Shown here piece by piece: positions 52,309-61,677 of a stretch of DNA of 64,000 bases. Location: contig JANNSU010000054.1 of assembly GCA_031394355.1 (NCBI GenBank), positions 62,001-126,000 of the forward strand, written 5' to 3'. The position numbers and the translations under genes were made by a program. This DNA comes from JAEUMY01 sp031394355. Its GTDB lineage: Bacteria; Pseudomonadota; Gammaproteobacteria; Burkholderiales; Usitatibacteraceae. The notes below the pieces were generated by a model, which did not search any database, was not told where the DNA came from, and saw only the letters and a program-made list of their open reading frames with translations. Numbering within the stretch: the first letter of the stretch is position 1; the number at the start of each line of letters is the position of its first letter.

Positions 52309-53352
52309 TCAGGAAGCGCCTTCCAGTATCCACCTAGCAAGGATACGTGCATCGTCTGCACTCAGACCAGCTTGTGCAGGCATGGGAATACTCCCCCAGA
52401 CACCCGAACCGCCAGCCTGAATCTTCTTTCCCAACGCGTCGGCATCCAGCTTGCCCTGATACTTGGACTGCACTTCCTTGAAGCCGGGACCGACAATCTT
52501 GCTGGCAACGCCATGGCAAGCCATGCATGCGTGCTTGTCCGCCAGTGCCCTGGCGGGGTTTGCAGCGACTTGTACCTTTGCCGTCGCACCGGGTGCCGAA
52601 GTATTGACTCCGCGGGCAGCGCCGATGAGTCGGTTCTGATCGGCAAGATTGCCGTGTGCGTTGCGGGCGTAGTCCGGCAAAAAGGAGCTGATGGTGACCG
52701 CCTTTTCACAGTCCTTCATGCACGCCACGTTTCGAACATCGGGCTGCCCCTTCACGTCCCACATCCCATGCGCACGGGTCATGCCGTTGCGGTTGGGCAA
52801 CTTGTTCTGAACATCGCGAATATTCGCATCCGACATCACGAAGTTCGCAGGAAGGATATCTCCCATGTGCAAGATGTAGGCCGTGACCCCGTAAACCTCT
52901 TCGACAGACAAACTCTTCGGCGCGTTCCACGGCATTGCACGGTTGATGTAGTCCCACATGCTGGCAACCGACGACAGCTTCATCAGTGTCGTGCGTTGCG
53001 GGTAGTCTCCCGAAGTGAGCGAACGAACGCGGCCCGCCTTGATGTCTGCCGCAGTGGTTCCCCCGACAATGGGCGTGAAGACCTCGTTGCTCTCGCCGAA
53101 TGTGCCATGACAACTGGCGCACTTGTCATCCCAGACTTTCTGCCCCAGTTCCACACTGCCCGATCCTTTCGGCAGACCGGCAAAGTCTGCGCGGACGTCG
53201 ATGTCCCAGGCTTTCACCTCGGCAGGCGTGGCCGGTCGGCCGATGCCTGGAAACTTGGACTGAGCTGATGCCACTTGGATGCCGAGCGAGAGCGCCAGCA
53301 TTACCAGGCCCCAACCTCCAATCCTCAGCCCCTGCTTTTCAGACCTGAACAT
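52309..53352 (-). CDS. soxD: Diheme cytochrome c SoxD
   Basis: This 347-residue exported protein has two haem motifs, CASCHG (DDKCASCHGTFGESNE) and CMACHG (DKHACMACHGVASK), after a signal peptide near LALSLGIQVASAQ. It receives electrons from SoxC during oxidation of sulfane sulfur. Start at 53352 lies 14 bases inside soxC, so the two are coupled. The palindrome at 52816-52827 is read as ANIRD. Confidence 0.94.
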   Translation of the reverse strand: MFRSEKQGLRIGGWGLVMLALSLGIQVASAQSKFPGIGRPATPAEVKAWDIDVRADFAGLPKGSGSVELGQKVWDDKCASCHGTFGESNEVFTPIVGGTTAADIKAGRVRSLTSGDYPQRTTLMKLSSVASMWDYINRAMPWNAPKSLSVEEVYGVTAYILHMGDILPANFVMSDANIRDVQNKLPNRNGMTRAHGMWDVKGQPDVRNVACMKDCEKAVTISSFLPDYARNAHGNLADQNRLIGAARGVNTSAPGATAKVQVAANPARALADKHACMACHGVASKIVGPGFKEVQSKYQGKLDADALGKKIQAGGSGVWGSIPMPAQAGLSADDARILARWILEGAS

Positions 53353-54664
53353 TGGACACCTCGCCGGACTCAGCCACTTGCCAGGATTGGATGGCGTTGT
53401 TGTGATAAATGGAGCGGGTGCCACGGGTATCACGCAACTGGCGAATTTTCGGCTGCACATAGCCCGAATCATCCATGGCACGGCTCTGCAGGATGGCCGG
53501 GCCGCCCTTCCACTCCCAACCGATGTTGAACCTGCTGAGGCACTTGGTAAGAACGGGTGTTTCAAGCTTTGCCGTCTGCCAGTTCCTGCCCCCGTCAAAG
53601 GAAACATCCACACGCTTGATCTTGCCGCGACCGGACCAGGCGATACCCGACACGTTGTAGAAGCCCTGTTTCAACAATTGCTGACCGCCGGAAGGCGTCG
53701 TAATCACGGACTTGCATTCCTGGATCGAACTGTACTGCCGGTGAAGCCCATCAGGCATGAGGTCGACATAGTGCAGCGTCTCATCCTTGGCCCCGTAGGG
53801 CTGGTCGCCCACTTCGATTCGTCGCAACCACTTCACCCAGGAAACTCCCTGGATGCCGGGCACGACAAGGCGCAATGGGTAGCCATTCTCGGGCCGGAGC
53901 ATCTCGCCGTTCATGCCCCAGGCCACGATGACATCATCCAGCGCACGATCCATCGGAATCGTCCGTGTCATGCTCGATCCGTCTGAGCCTTCTGCGAGCA
54001 CGAACTTGCCGCGCTTCCTGTCGTAACCACATTCGTCCAGCAAGACGGAAAGCGGCACACCGGTGAATTCGCAGCAAGACAACATACCGTGGGTGTACTG
54101 CACCGTTGGCACCGCGACGTTACCCCACTCCATGCCCGTGTTCGCACCGCACTCGATGAAGTGCATGCGCGACACTGACGGGAGGCGCATCAGATCATCC
54201 ATGGTGAACACTTTGGACTGCTTTACCAGGCCGTTGACCATGAAGCGGTGCTGGGCAGGGTCAATATCCCACCAGCCTTGATGATGCCGCTCGAAATGCA
54301 GACCGCTCGGGGTGATGATGCCGAAAAATCCCTGTAGCGGCGCGAACGACACAGACGCAGCGCCCACCCGGGTCAGGCCCGGGCTTTCGCGGCGTTGCAA
54401 ATTTTCTTCGTGGCGGGATGGCAGGCCATAGGCTCGCGCTGCAACGGGCTGGCCCAACCCCCTGCTGTGCTCGGGCAGCTTGAGAATGGCCTCTTCACCG
54501 AGGGCGTTGCGGGCACCGATCGATGTCGCCGTGAGCCCGGCACCTGCTGCCACAAATGCGCTACGCAGAAAATCCCGCCGTCCTGCGGAGACCTCGGCAA
54601 TCTGTTCAGCCGCCAGAAAGCCTTCCGGGGCCTTGAGAATTTGTCCGGGAAAGTGCTGTGGCAC
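53339..54664 (-). CDS. soxC: Sulfane dehydrogenase molybdenum subunit SoxC
   Basis: This 441-residue molybdoprotein has a Tat-type signal (SAGRRDFLRSAFVAAGAG), the sulfite-oxidase fold segment MHFIECGANTGMEW (probable Mo-binding cysteine) and the dimerisation domain (KRVDVSFDGGRNW, FNIGWEWKGG). With SoxD it oxidises the sulfane sulfur on SoxY, allowing full oxidation of thiosulfate without sulfur globules. Start is GTG at 54664 behind GGAGGAG. Divergent from soxR. Confidence 0.96.
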   Translation of the reverse strand: MPQHFPGQILKAPEGFLAAEQIAEVSAGRRDFLRSAFVAAGAGLTATSIGARNALGEEAILKLPEHSRGLGQPVAARAYGLPSRHEENLQRRESPGLTRVGAASVSFAPLQGFFGIITPSGLHFERHHQGWWDIDPAQHRFMVNGLVKQSKVFTMDDLMRLPSVSRMHFIECGANTGMEWGNVAVPTVQYTHGMLSCCEFTGVPLSVLLDECGYDRKRGKFVLAEGSDGSSMTRTIPMDRALDDVIVAWGMNGEMLRPENGYPLRLVVPGIQGVSWVKWLRRIEVGDQPYGAKDETLHYVDLMPDGLHRQYSSIQECKSVITTPSGGQQLLKQGFYNVSGIAWSGRGKIKRVDVSFDGGRNWQTAKLETPVLTKCLSRFNIGWEWKGGPAILQSRAMDDSGYVQPKIRQLRDTRGTRSIYHNNAIQSWQVAESGEVSNVQV

Positions 54665-54710
54665 GTTTGCTCCTCCAAAGTGTCCTGCGTGTGCAGGATC
54701 GCATTAGTAA

Positions 54711-54726
54711 TTGCTAATATTAGCAA
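54711..54726. promoter_or_regulatory. Palindromic operator between soxC and soxR
   Basis: TTGCTAATATTAGCAA is a perfect 16-base palindrome. A related half-site sequence (GCATTAGTAATTGC, 54701-54714) overlaps its left end and AATGCTAATGC lies to the right. It lies in the divergent promoter region and is the best candidate for SoxR binding. Confidence 0.85.
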
Positions 54727-54760
54727 ATGCTAATGCTCAAATCATTGCACGTCAAGTAAC

Positions 54761-55135
54761 ATGCCAGGCATGACTGAAATCAAGAAGCCGAATCTAGGCA
54801 AAGCCCGCAAGAAGCCCGCAACGAAGGGCGAGGACATCTTTGCCCTGATCGGAAAAGCGGAGAACATAGAAGAAGCTGCGGAGGCCATGCAGGCCATGGC
54901 GCATCCCATGCGGCTGAAGATTCTATGTCTGCTGAGCAGCGGCGAGCTTGCCGTGGGCGAGATCGTGGAAGCCGTCGGAACGACTCAGGGTAACGTCTCG
55001 CAGCACCTCGGCATTCTTCGGGACCGGGGTCTCATCACGTCACGTGGAGAAGGCCGCCAGGTGCTCTACAAGATAGAGGATGCGCGAGTCTTGAAGATGA
55101 TCACGTTGACACGGGACATCTTTTGCTCAATCTGA
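54761..55135 (+). CDS. soxR: ArsR-family thiol/persulfide sensor regulator SoxR
   Basis: This 124-residue winged-helix protein has the recognition region TTQGNVSQHLGILRDRG and RQVLYKIED in the wing. Two cysteines, C56 in RLKILCLLSS and C122 in RDIFCSI, are 66 residues apart, the spacing I recall for the dithiol pair of SqrR/SoxR-type sensors, which form a sulfur bridge on exposure to persulfide and leave DNA. It should repress the divergent sox operon through the palindrome at 54711 until reduced sulfur is present. Confidence 0.92.
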   Translation: MPGMTEIKKPNLGKARKKPATKGEDIFALIGKAENIEEAAEAMQAMAHPMRLKILCLLSSGELAVGEIVEAVGTTQGNVSQHLGILRDRGLITSRGEGRQVLYKIEDARVLKMITLTRDIFCSI

Positions 55136-55144
55136 ACCGGTGAC

Positions 55145-55603
55145 TCAGCGTTCCCAGCGCGCCGCAGCAGAGTCGTCGCTGTCCCGCGCCTCCACCCAGC
55201 GCTCACCGTCCGGCGTGGCTTCCTTTTTCCAGAACGGCGCGCGGGTCTTGAGGTAGTCCATGATGAATTCGCAGGCGGCAAAGGCGTCGCCGCGGTGCCC
55301 GCTGGCAACCAATACCAGAACAATCTGATCCAGGGGCTTGAGCAATCCGACCCGATGCACAATGGTGCAGCCCAGCATTTCCCAACGCGTTGCCGCTTCG
55401 CTGGCAATATCCGCAAGCGCCTTCTCGGTCATGCCCGGATAGTGCTCGAGGGTCATCCCGGAAACATGGCTGCCATCGTTGAGATCACGCACCACACCGA
55501 CGAAAGATGCTACCGCACCGATACGTGGATTGTCCTTGCGAATATTCGCAAGCTCGGCTGACAGATCGAAATCCGCTGTCTGCACGCGGATGTCGGGCTG
55601 CAC
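55145..55603 (-). CDS. moaE: Molybdopterin synthase catalytic subunit MoaE
   Basis: This 152-residue protein has FVGVVRDLNDGSHVSGMTLE, HRVGLLKPLDQIVLVLVASG and the active-site lysines in LKTRAPFWKKE. It joins MoaD-thiocarboxylate sulfur to precursor Z to make molybdopterin. It is directly downstream of moaD and mobB, and soxR is convergent nine bases away. The palindrome at 55538-55549 is read as ANIRK near the N-terminus. Confidence 0.95.
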   Translation of the reverse strand: MQPDIRVQTADFDLSAELANIRKDNPRIGAVASFVGVVRDLNDGSHVSGMTLEHYPGMTEKALADIASEAATRWEMLGCTIVHRVGLLKPLDQIVLVLVASGHRGDAFAACEFIMDYLKTRAPFWKKEATPDGERWVEARDSDDSAAARWER

Positions 55604-55604
55604 G

Positions 55605-55856
55605 TCAGCCTCCCGTCACAGGCGGAAAGATGGCCACTTCGTCGCTCTTGCCGACTGGCGCGTCGTCATTCACGATCGCATGATTGACCGCGACGCGGAA
55701 GCGCTGGCCTGCCGCGAGCTCTGTCGCGAATGCACCACCACGCTCGCGCAGCCAAGCGAGCAGATCCGTCACAGTCCGCACGTCGCCCGGCAGCTCGACC
55801 TGCTCTTCCGCCTGTCCGAGCGCTTCGCGCAAGCGCGCGAGATACAAGATCTTCAT
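55605..55856 (-). CDS. moaD: Molybdopterin synthase sulfur carrier MoaD
   Basis: This 83-residue ubiquitin-like protein ends in PPVTGG, the diglycine that is activated and thiocarboxylated. Core: MKILYLARLREALGQAEEQV and FRVAVNHAIVNDDAPVGKSD. It is coupled by overlapping codons to mobB and lies one base before moaE. Confidence 0.95.
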   Translation of the reverse strand: MKILYLARLREALGQAEEQVELPGDVRTVTDLLAWLRERGGAFATELAAGQRFRVAVNHAIVNDDAPVGKSDEVAIFPPVTGG

Positions 55857-56377
55857 CCGCCCTTCACCACAGAAAGTGTGTTCCGGCGCAGTCCCAGGTA
55901 GCGCATGATGAATTGCGCGACACCGTCACCATCGTCCAGCGCAAATTGCGGCAACTCGGTGGCCAGCGGCTCATCGGTGGCCACCGCGACAACATGGCGA
56001 TCCTGCGGGAACAGCAGCGGCTTGTCTGCCAGCTTGCGATGCACTTCGACCTTGGGAAGGTTGTTGAACTTCCAGCCTTCAATGATCACCAGGTCGCAAG
56101 GGGCCAGCTGCTTCAGCAGATCGTCCAGCGACGGCTCGGCTTCGCCACGCAACTCATGCATCAGCGCCCAACGCCGGCTGGAGGCCACCATCACTTCAGT
56201 GGCGCCAGCCTCGCGATGGCGCCAGGAATCCTTTCCCGGGTGGTCGGCGTCAAACTCATGGTGCGCGTGCTTGATGAGCGAGACCGTGAGACCTTCCATG
56301 ACCAATGCCGGAATGACCTTCTCGATGAGCGTGGTCTTCCCGGAACCGGAGTAGCCTGCGATGGCGATGATTTTCAT
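55853..56377 (-). CDS. mobB: Molybdopterin-guanine dinucleotide biosynthesis adaptor MobB
   Basis: This 174-residue GTPase-like protein has the P-loop AGYSGSGKTTLIE and the segments LIKHAHHEFDADHPGKDSWR and LVIIEGWKFNNLPKVE. MobB helps MobA attach the nucleotide to molybdopterin. Next to SoxC, a molybdoenzyme, the gene group suggests local supply of cofactor, although SoxC itself may use plain molybdopterin. Confidence 0.93.
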   Translation of the reverse strand: MKIIAIAGYSGSGKTTLIEKVIPALVMEGLTVSLIKHAHHEFDADHPGKDSWRHREAGATEVMVASSRRWALMHELRGEAEPSLDDLLKQLAPCDLVIIEGWKFNNLPKVEVHRKLADKPLLFPQDRHVVAVATDEPLATELPQFALDDGDGVAQFIMRYLGLRRNTLSVVKGG

Positions 56378-56421
56378 GGACAGATTCTAGGGCTGCTTGC
56401 CTGCGGTTCCCTTGCTTTTCG

Positions 56422-58605
56422 TCAACGGGCTGCCGATGTGTGCTTGACGATGAAAGCGGTAAAGTCTGCCCGTTCCTCGATCACTTTCTGCACCGGCTTG
56501 CCCGCACCATGACCCGTTTTGGTCGAGATTCGAATCAATGCAGGTGCCGCATCCGTTTGACCGGCCACGGAGGCCTGGAGTTGCGCGGCGTACTTGAAAC
56601 TGTGCGCCGGGACCACGCGGTCATCGTGGTCTGCAGTCATCACCAGCGTGGCCGGATACTTGACCCCGCTTTTCAGATTGTGCAGCGGAGAGTAGGCATA
56701 CAGCGCCTTGAATTCGTCGGCGTTCTCGGCCGAACCATAGTCACTTGCCCAAGCCCAGCCGATGGTGAATTTGTGGAAGCGCAGCATGTCCATGACGCCC
56801 ACCTCGGGCACTGCCGCACCAAACAGCTCCGGCCGTTGATTCATGACCGCTCCCACCAGCAGTCCACCGTTGGATCCGCCATGGATGGCGATGCGGCCCT
56901 TTGAAGTCACCTTGTTGGCGATTAGCCATTCCGCCGCAGCGGCAAAGTCATCAAAGGCCTTCTGGCGATTCAGCTTGATGGCAGCCTCATGCCACGCCTT
57001 GCCGTATTCTCCGCCACCGCGAATATTCGCCATGACGTAGACGCCACCCATTTCCAGCCACGGAATGCGCGACGCCGTGAAGCCGGGCTGTACCGGTATC
57101 TTGAAGCCGCCATAGCCGTAGAGCCACACCGGATTGTTGCCGTCGTACTTGAGGCCCTTCTTGTGGACGATGAACATGGGCACCTTGGTGCCGTCCTTGC
57201 TGCTGAAGAACTGCTGCTTCACCTCGAAGTCATCCGGCTTGAATGACACTTTGGGTTGGCGCACCAGTTTGACCGCCCCGGTCTTCAGGTCAAGCCGGTA
57301 ACTCGCGGTCGGATAGGTGAAACTCGTGAAGCTGAAAAACGTTTCGCTGTCACCGGCCTTGCCCAGGAATCCCTTGGTGGTGCCCAGTCCTGGCAGTTTC
57401 ACCTCGCGCACGGGCTTGCCATCCAGCGTGAAGATTCTCACCACGTTGCGGGCATCCTTGAGATACGTCACGGCAACTTGGTTGTTGAGCAGGTTGACCG
57501 ATTCGACCGTCAGCAGATTCGTCACGTCGTCGTCGTCGATGACTTCTTTCTGCTGCGGGACCACCTGCTTCCAGGACTTGCGGTCCGGCTGATTCACGTC
57601 GATGGCAATCACGCGTCCGCGCGGCGCGTCGTCGTCGGTGCGAAAGTAGAACTTGCTGCCGACGTTGCCGACATAGGCGTAGATGGCCTTGAAGCCCTCC
57701 AGCATCGGGATGATCTTGCCGGGTTTGTAGGCGCCACCCTCACCCAGCGGCATCCAGTACACCTCATTGTTGCGATCCGTTCCTCGGGTGATGGCTATCA
57801 CCAGATATTTGCCATCAACGCTCGCCGTGGCGCTGAGGAAAAGCTCCTTGTTGTCCGGACGCTCATGGACGAGCACATCCTGATCCTGGGCCATGCCCAT
57901 CCGGTGGTAGAAAATTTTGGGAAAGACGTTGACGCCTTTCAAGGCGTCGCCTTCCTTGGGCGCGTCATAGCGATTGTAGAAAAAGCCCTTGCTGTCCCGG
58001 CTCCAGCTCACGCTGGAAAACTTGGACCATTTGAGAACATCCGGCAGATCCTTGCCGCTGCCCACCTCGCGGATGCGCCATTCGCGCCAGTCGGAACCGC
58101 CGCCGGACTTGGCATAGGCCACATGCTTGCCGTCCGGGCTCACGACATAGGCAGCCAGTGAGCTGGTTCCGTCCTTTTCGAATGTGTTCGGATCGATGAG
58201 CACACGCCCCGGCCCCTCGACCTTGTCCGCCACATAAAGCACATCCTGCGCCTGCAGGCCATCGTTGCGGCTCCAGAAGTAGCGGCCACCTTCCTTGAAT
58301 GGCAGGCCGAAGCGCTCGTAATTCCAGAGTTCAGTCAGGCGTTGCTTGATCTGCTCGCGCTTGGGCAGCGTCTCCAGATAGCCCAAAGTCACCTTGTTCT
58401 GCGCTTCCACCCACGCCTTGGTCTCGGCACTGTTGTCGTCCTCGAGCCAGCGGTAGGGATCGGCAACCTGCACACCATGCAGTGTGTCGACCTGCTCGGC
58501 CTTGCGCGTGACGGGATAATTCAAGGGAGCGGTTGATTGGGCTGCCACGGTGGCGGCACACAACAATGCGGCACTCATGGCACCGACTGCAAATATTCGC
58601 AACAT
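56422..58605 (-). CDS. Prolyl oligopeptidase (S9A), exported
   Basis: This 727-residue serine peptidase has a signal peptide (MLRIFAVGAMSAALLCAATV to about residue 24), a beta-propeller domain and a C-terminal catalytic domain: serine in HGGSNGGLLVG, aspartate in MTADHDDRVVPAH, histidine in KTGHGAGKP. It cuts short peptides after proline in the periplasm. Start at 58605 follows GAGGAG; longer frames lack support. The N-terminal RIFA comes from a palindrome copy with one mismatch (58589-58600). Confidence 0.94.
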   Translation of the reverse strand: MLRIFAVGAMSAALLCAATVAAQSTAPLNYPVTRKAEQVDTLHGVQVADPYRWLEDDNSAETKAWVEAQNKVTLGYLETLPKREQIKQRLTELWNYERFGLPFKEGGRYFWSRNDGLQAQDVLYVADKVEGPGRVLIDPNTFEKDGTSSLAAYVVSPDGKHVAYAKSGGGSDWREWRIREVGSGKDLPDVLKWSKFSSVSWSRDSKGFFYNRYDAPKEGDALKGVNVFPKIFYHRMGMAQDQDVLVHERPDNKELFLSATASVDGKYLVIAITRGTDRNNEVYWMPLGEGGAYKPGKIIPMLEGFKAIYAYVGNVGSKFYFRTDDDAPRGRVIAIDVNQPDRKSWKQVVPQQKEVIDDDDVTNLLTVESVNLLNNQVAVTYLKDARNVVRIFTLDGKPVREVKLPGLGTTKGFLGKAGDSETFFSFTSFTYPTASYRLDLKTGAVKLVRQPKVSFKPDDFEVKQQFFSSKDGTKVPMFIVHKKGLKYDGNNPVWLYGYGGFKIPVQPGFTASRIPWLEMGGVYVMANIRGGGEYGKAWHEAAIKLNRQKAFDDFAAAAEWLIANKVTSKGRIAIHGGSNGGLLVGAVMNQRPELFGAAVPEVGVMDMLRFHKFTIGWAWASDYGSAENADEFKALYAYSPLHNLKSGVKYPATLVMTADHDDRVVPAHSFKYAAQLQASVAGQTDAAPALIRISTKTGHGAGKPVQKVIEERADFTAFIVKHTSAAR

Positions 58606-58621
58606 GGGAAATACATCTCCT

Positions 58622-59827
58622 CTATTCCGTAGCCGGCAAGACAGGCGCGGTGGGGTGATCGGTCTTGGATACTGCCGGTGAATCAAGTTCAACACGTTCT
58701 ATTTTGGCAAATCGGTCAGAAATTTTCTTGCTGCTGACCTGCACCTCATCCACATCGCGCTTGGCCTGGTCAATATGCGTCGCAAGCTTGTCCATGCGCG
58801 ACTGGAAGCGGCCGAAGTCCGCACCGAGCTTGCCCAGCTCATCCTTGATGATGTGGACCTGCTTGCGCGTCTCCACATCCTTGATGACGGCCATGGCGGT
58901 GGTGAGGATGGCCATGAGCGTGGTGGGTGAGGCGATCCACACCCGCTTGCCTTGCGCGAACTCCACGAGATCTCGATGGTGGGCATGGATCTCCGCAAAC
59001 ACGGCCTCAGCCGGCACAAACATCACAGCCCCATCGCCTGTCTGGCCGGCGATGATGTACTTGGAAGCGATGTCGTCGATGTGCTTCTTGACATCGGCCT
59101 TGAACGCAGCAGACGTGATGCGCTCGGCGCCTTCTGCGAACATCCGTTCATAGTTCTCCAGCGGAAACTTGGAATCGACGCAGATGAGCCCGGTCGGTTC
59201 AGGGAACTTGAGCACACAGTCTGCCCGCACGCGATTGGGGAAGGTGTACTGAAACTCGAAGACGGTCTCGGGGAGCATGTTGCGCACGATTTGCTCCAGC
59301 TGCATCTCACCGAACGCGCCGCGTGAGCGCTTGTCACCCAGCACTTCCTGGAGGCTGACCACGCTGGTGGTGAGCGTCTCGATCTTCTTTTGCGCGTCGT
59401 CGATGGTTTGAAGACGTGTCATGACGCTCACGAAGGTTTCGTTGGTTTTCTTGAAACCCTCGTCGAGACGCTCGTTGACCTTGCCGGAGATGTCATCGAG
59501 CCGCTTCTCAACGACGGATGCCAGCGAACGCTCAAGCGCCTGCATCTGGTCGCGGTTGCGCGCAAGTTCTTCAGAAAGCACTCGGCGAAGGCGATCCGCT
59601 TCCTCGCTCTGCTTTCCGGTCAGGCGGTCGCCCTGCTTGTTGAGACCATCGTGGAGATCGTTGAGCACAGCGCGGTGGCGATCGGCATCGCCGGACGTAA
59701 TGTCATTGCGAATATTCGCAATGTCCTGGCGGAGCGTTTGCCCCGCGGACCAGGCGAGCCAAGCGGCAGCGGCCGCCAGAATGGCGGCCGCTAGTGCACT
59801 CAATAGAATCAGCGTGTCTGCGGACAT
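58622..59827 (-). CDS. rmuC: DNA recombination protein RmuC
   Basis: This 401-residue protein has an N-terminal membrane anchor (ALAAAILAAAAAWLAWSAG), a long coiled coil (about 60-170), and the RmuC nuclease-like core: RGAFGEMQLEQIVRNMLPE, CVLKFPEPTGLICVDSKFPL and KYIIAGQTGDGAVMFVPAEA. RmuC limits inversions at short inverted repeats in E. coli, which is notable in a genome full of palindromes. The palindrome at 59708-59719 is read as ANIRND. Confidence 0.94.
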   Translation of the reverse strand: MSADTLILLSALAAAILAAAAAWLAWSAGQTLRQDIANIRNDITSGDADRHRAVLNDLHDGLNKQGDRLTGKQSEEADRLRRVLSEELARNRDQMQALERSLASVVEKRLDDISGKVNERLDEGFKKTNETFVSVMTRLQTIDDAQKKIETLTTSVVSLQEVLGDKRSRGAFGEMQLEQIVRNMLPETVFEFQYTFPNRVRADCVLKFPEPTGLICVDSKFPLENYERMFAEGAERITSAAFKADVKKHIDDIASKYIIAGQTGDGAVMFVPAEAVFAEIHAHHRDLVEFAQGKRVWIASPTTLMAILTTAMAVIKDVETRKQVHIIKDELGKLGADFGRFQSRMDKLATHIDQAKRDVDEVQVSSKKISDRFAKIERVELDSPAVSKTDHPTAPVLPATE

Positions 59828-59856
59828 GCCGCGAAGTATGCCGCAGACCGCGTGAA

Positions 59857-61677
59857 TTAAGCGGCGACGGTTTCCCGTGACGCGCGCTTGCGCTCGTGAT
59901 CCAGCAGGAAGCGTTTGCGGAGACGAATCGTTTTGGGCGTGACTTCCACAAGTTCATCTTCCTCGATGAACTCGATGGCGGATTCCAGCGTGATCTGGAT
60001 GGGCGGCGTCAGGTTGACGTTCTCGTCCTTGCCGGCAGCACGCACGTTGGTCAGTTTCTTGCCCTTGACCGGGTTGACGATCAGATCATTGTCGCGGCTG
60101 TGCACGCCGACGATCATGCCCTCATAAAGGCGCTCGCCCGGCGACACGAACATGCGGCCACGGTCTTCCAGGTTCCACAGTGCGAACGCCACGGCGTCCC
60201 CCTGCTCAGAGGAAATCAGCACGCCGTTGCGACGGCCCGGCAGTTCGCCGGTCACCGGTGCATACATGTCGAACACATGGCTCTTCAAGCCAGTACCACG
60301 CGTCAGGGTCATGAACTCCATGTGAAAGCCGATGAGTCCACGTGCCGGAATGCGATAGTCAAGGCGAACACGTCCCTTGCCATCCGGTGACATATCCTGC
60401 AGCTCGCCGCCACGGCGGCCCAGCTCTTCCATGATCTTGCCCTGATTGGTGTCTTCAACGTCCACCGTCAGGTTTTCCCAGGGTTCGCAGCGTACGCCGT
60501 CGATGGTCTTGACCACAACGCGCGGCTTGCCCACGGCCAGCTCGTAGCCTTCGCGACGCATGTTCTCGATGAGAATGGTGAGGTGCAATTCGCCCCGGCC
60601 TGACACACGGAAAATGTCCGCGTCTTCTGTCTCTTCCACTTTCAGTGCCACGTTGACGAGCAGTTCCTTCATCAGACGCTCATGGATCTGGCGGCTGGTG
60701 ACGTACTTGCCTTCCTGGCCCGCAAAGGGGGAGGTGTTCACACAGAAGGTCATGTTCAGTGTCGGCTCGTCCACGCCCAGAACGGGCAGTGCCTCGGGCG
60801 CATCTGTCGAGCAGATCGTGCAGCCAATACTGACTTCATCGATGCCGGTGATGGCAACGATTTCACCGGCAGTGGCTTCATTCATTTCCACTTTGTCCAG
60901 GCCCTGGAAGCTCTGCACGAGGCCGACACGGGCCTTCTTGGGCGCAGCGCCCGGGCCCGCGATGACGAGCACCTCGGAGTTACGCTTCAACACGCCGCGC
61001 GTGATACGGCCAATGGCGATTCGACCGACGAAGTTGGAGTAGTCCAGCGCGGAAATCTGCAGTTGCAGTCCGCCTTCACGGCTGGCATTGGGCGCCGTCA
61101 CGTGCTTCAAAACAGTATCAAGCAGGGGACGCATGTTCTCGCCGACGGAGCCATCCAGACTTGCCCAACCATTCAACGCCGATGCATAAACAATGGGGAA
61201 ATCGAGCTGCTCATCCGTGGCACCGAGCTTGTCCATCAGATCAAAAGTCTGATTGATGACCCAATCCGTACGTGCACCGTCGCGATCAACCTTGTTGATG
61301 ACCACAATGGGGCGCAATCCCAGCGCCAGCGCCTTCTTGGTCACGAAACGCGTCTGCGGCATCGGCCCTTCAACGGCATCCACTAGCAGCAGTACGCTGT
61401 CGACCATGGACAGGACGCGCTCAACCTCGCCGCCAAAGTCCGCGTGGCCCGGCGTATCGACGATGTTGATGTGCACGCCTTGGTAGTCCACGGCCGTGTT
61501 CTTGGCCAGAATGGTGATGCCACGCTCCTTTTCGAGATCGTTGGAGTCCATGACACGTTCGGCGATGTGCTGGTGGGCGGCAAACGTACCGGCTTGGTGC
61601 AGGAGCTTGTCGACAAGCGTGGTTTTGCCATGGTCAACGTGGGCGATGATGGCGATATTTCGGAGCGGGCGGGACAT
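59857..61677 (-). CDS. typA: Ribosome-associated GTPase TypA/BipA
   Basis: This 606-residue translational GTPase has AHVDHGKTTLVDKLL (P-loop), NIVDTPGHADFGGEVER (G3), VVINKVDRDGAR (G4) and the BipA C-terminal domain (GQVG-like RGLIGFHMEFMTLTRGTG). It assembles or regulates 50S subunits at low temperature. Its neighbour across the divergent gap is a DEAD-box helicase, also linked to cold growth and ribosome assembly. Confidence 0.97.
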   Translation of the reverse strand: MSRPLRNIAIIAHVDHGKTTLVDKLLHQAGTFAAHQHIAERVMDSNDLEKERGITILAKNTAVDYQGVHINIVDTPGHADFGGEVERVLSMVDSVLLLVDAVEGPMPQTRFVTKKALALGLRPIVVINKVDRDGARTDWVINQTFDLMDKLGATDEQLDFPIVYASALNGWASLDGSVGENMRPLLDTVLKHVTAPNASREGGLQLQISALDYSNFVGRIAIGRITRGVLKRNSEVLVIAGPGAAPKKARVGLVQSFQGLDKVEMNEATAGEIVAITGIDEVSIGCTICSTDAPEALPVLGVDEPTLNMTFCVNTSPFAGQEGKYVTSRQIHERLMKELLVNVALKVEETEDADIFRVSGRGELHLTILIENMRREGYELAVGKPRVVVKTIDGVRCEPWENLTVDVEDTNQGKIMEELGRRGGELQDMSPDGKGRVRLDYRIPARGLIGFHMEFMTLTRGTGLKSHVFDMYAPVTGELPGRRNGVLISSEQGDAVAFALWNLEDRGRMFVSPGERLYEGMIVGVHSRDNDLIVNPVKGKKLTNVRAAGKDENVNLTPPIQITLESAIEFIEEDELVEVTPKTIRLRKRFLLDHERKRASRETVAA

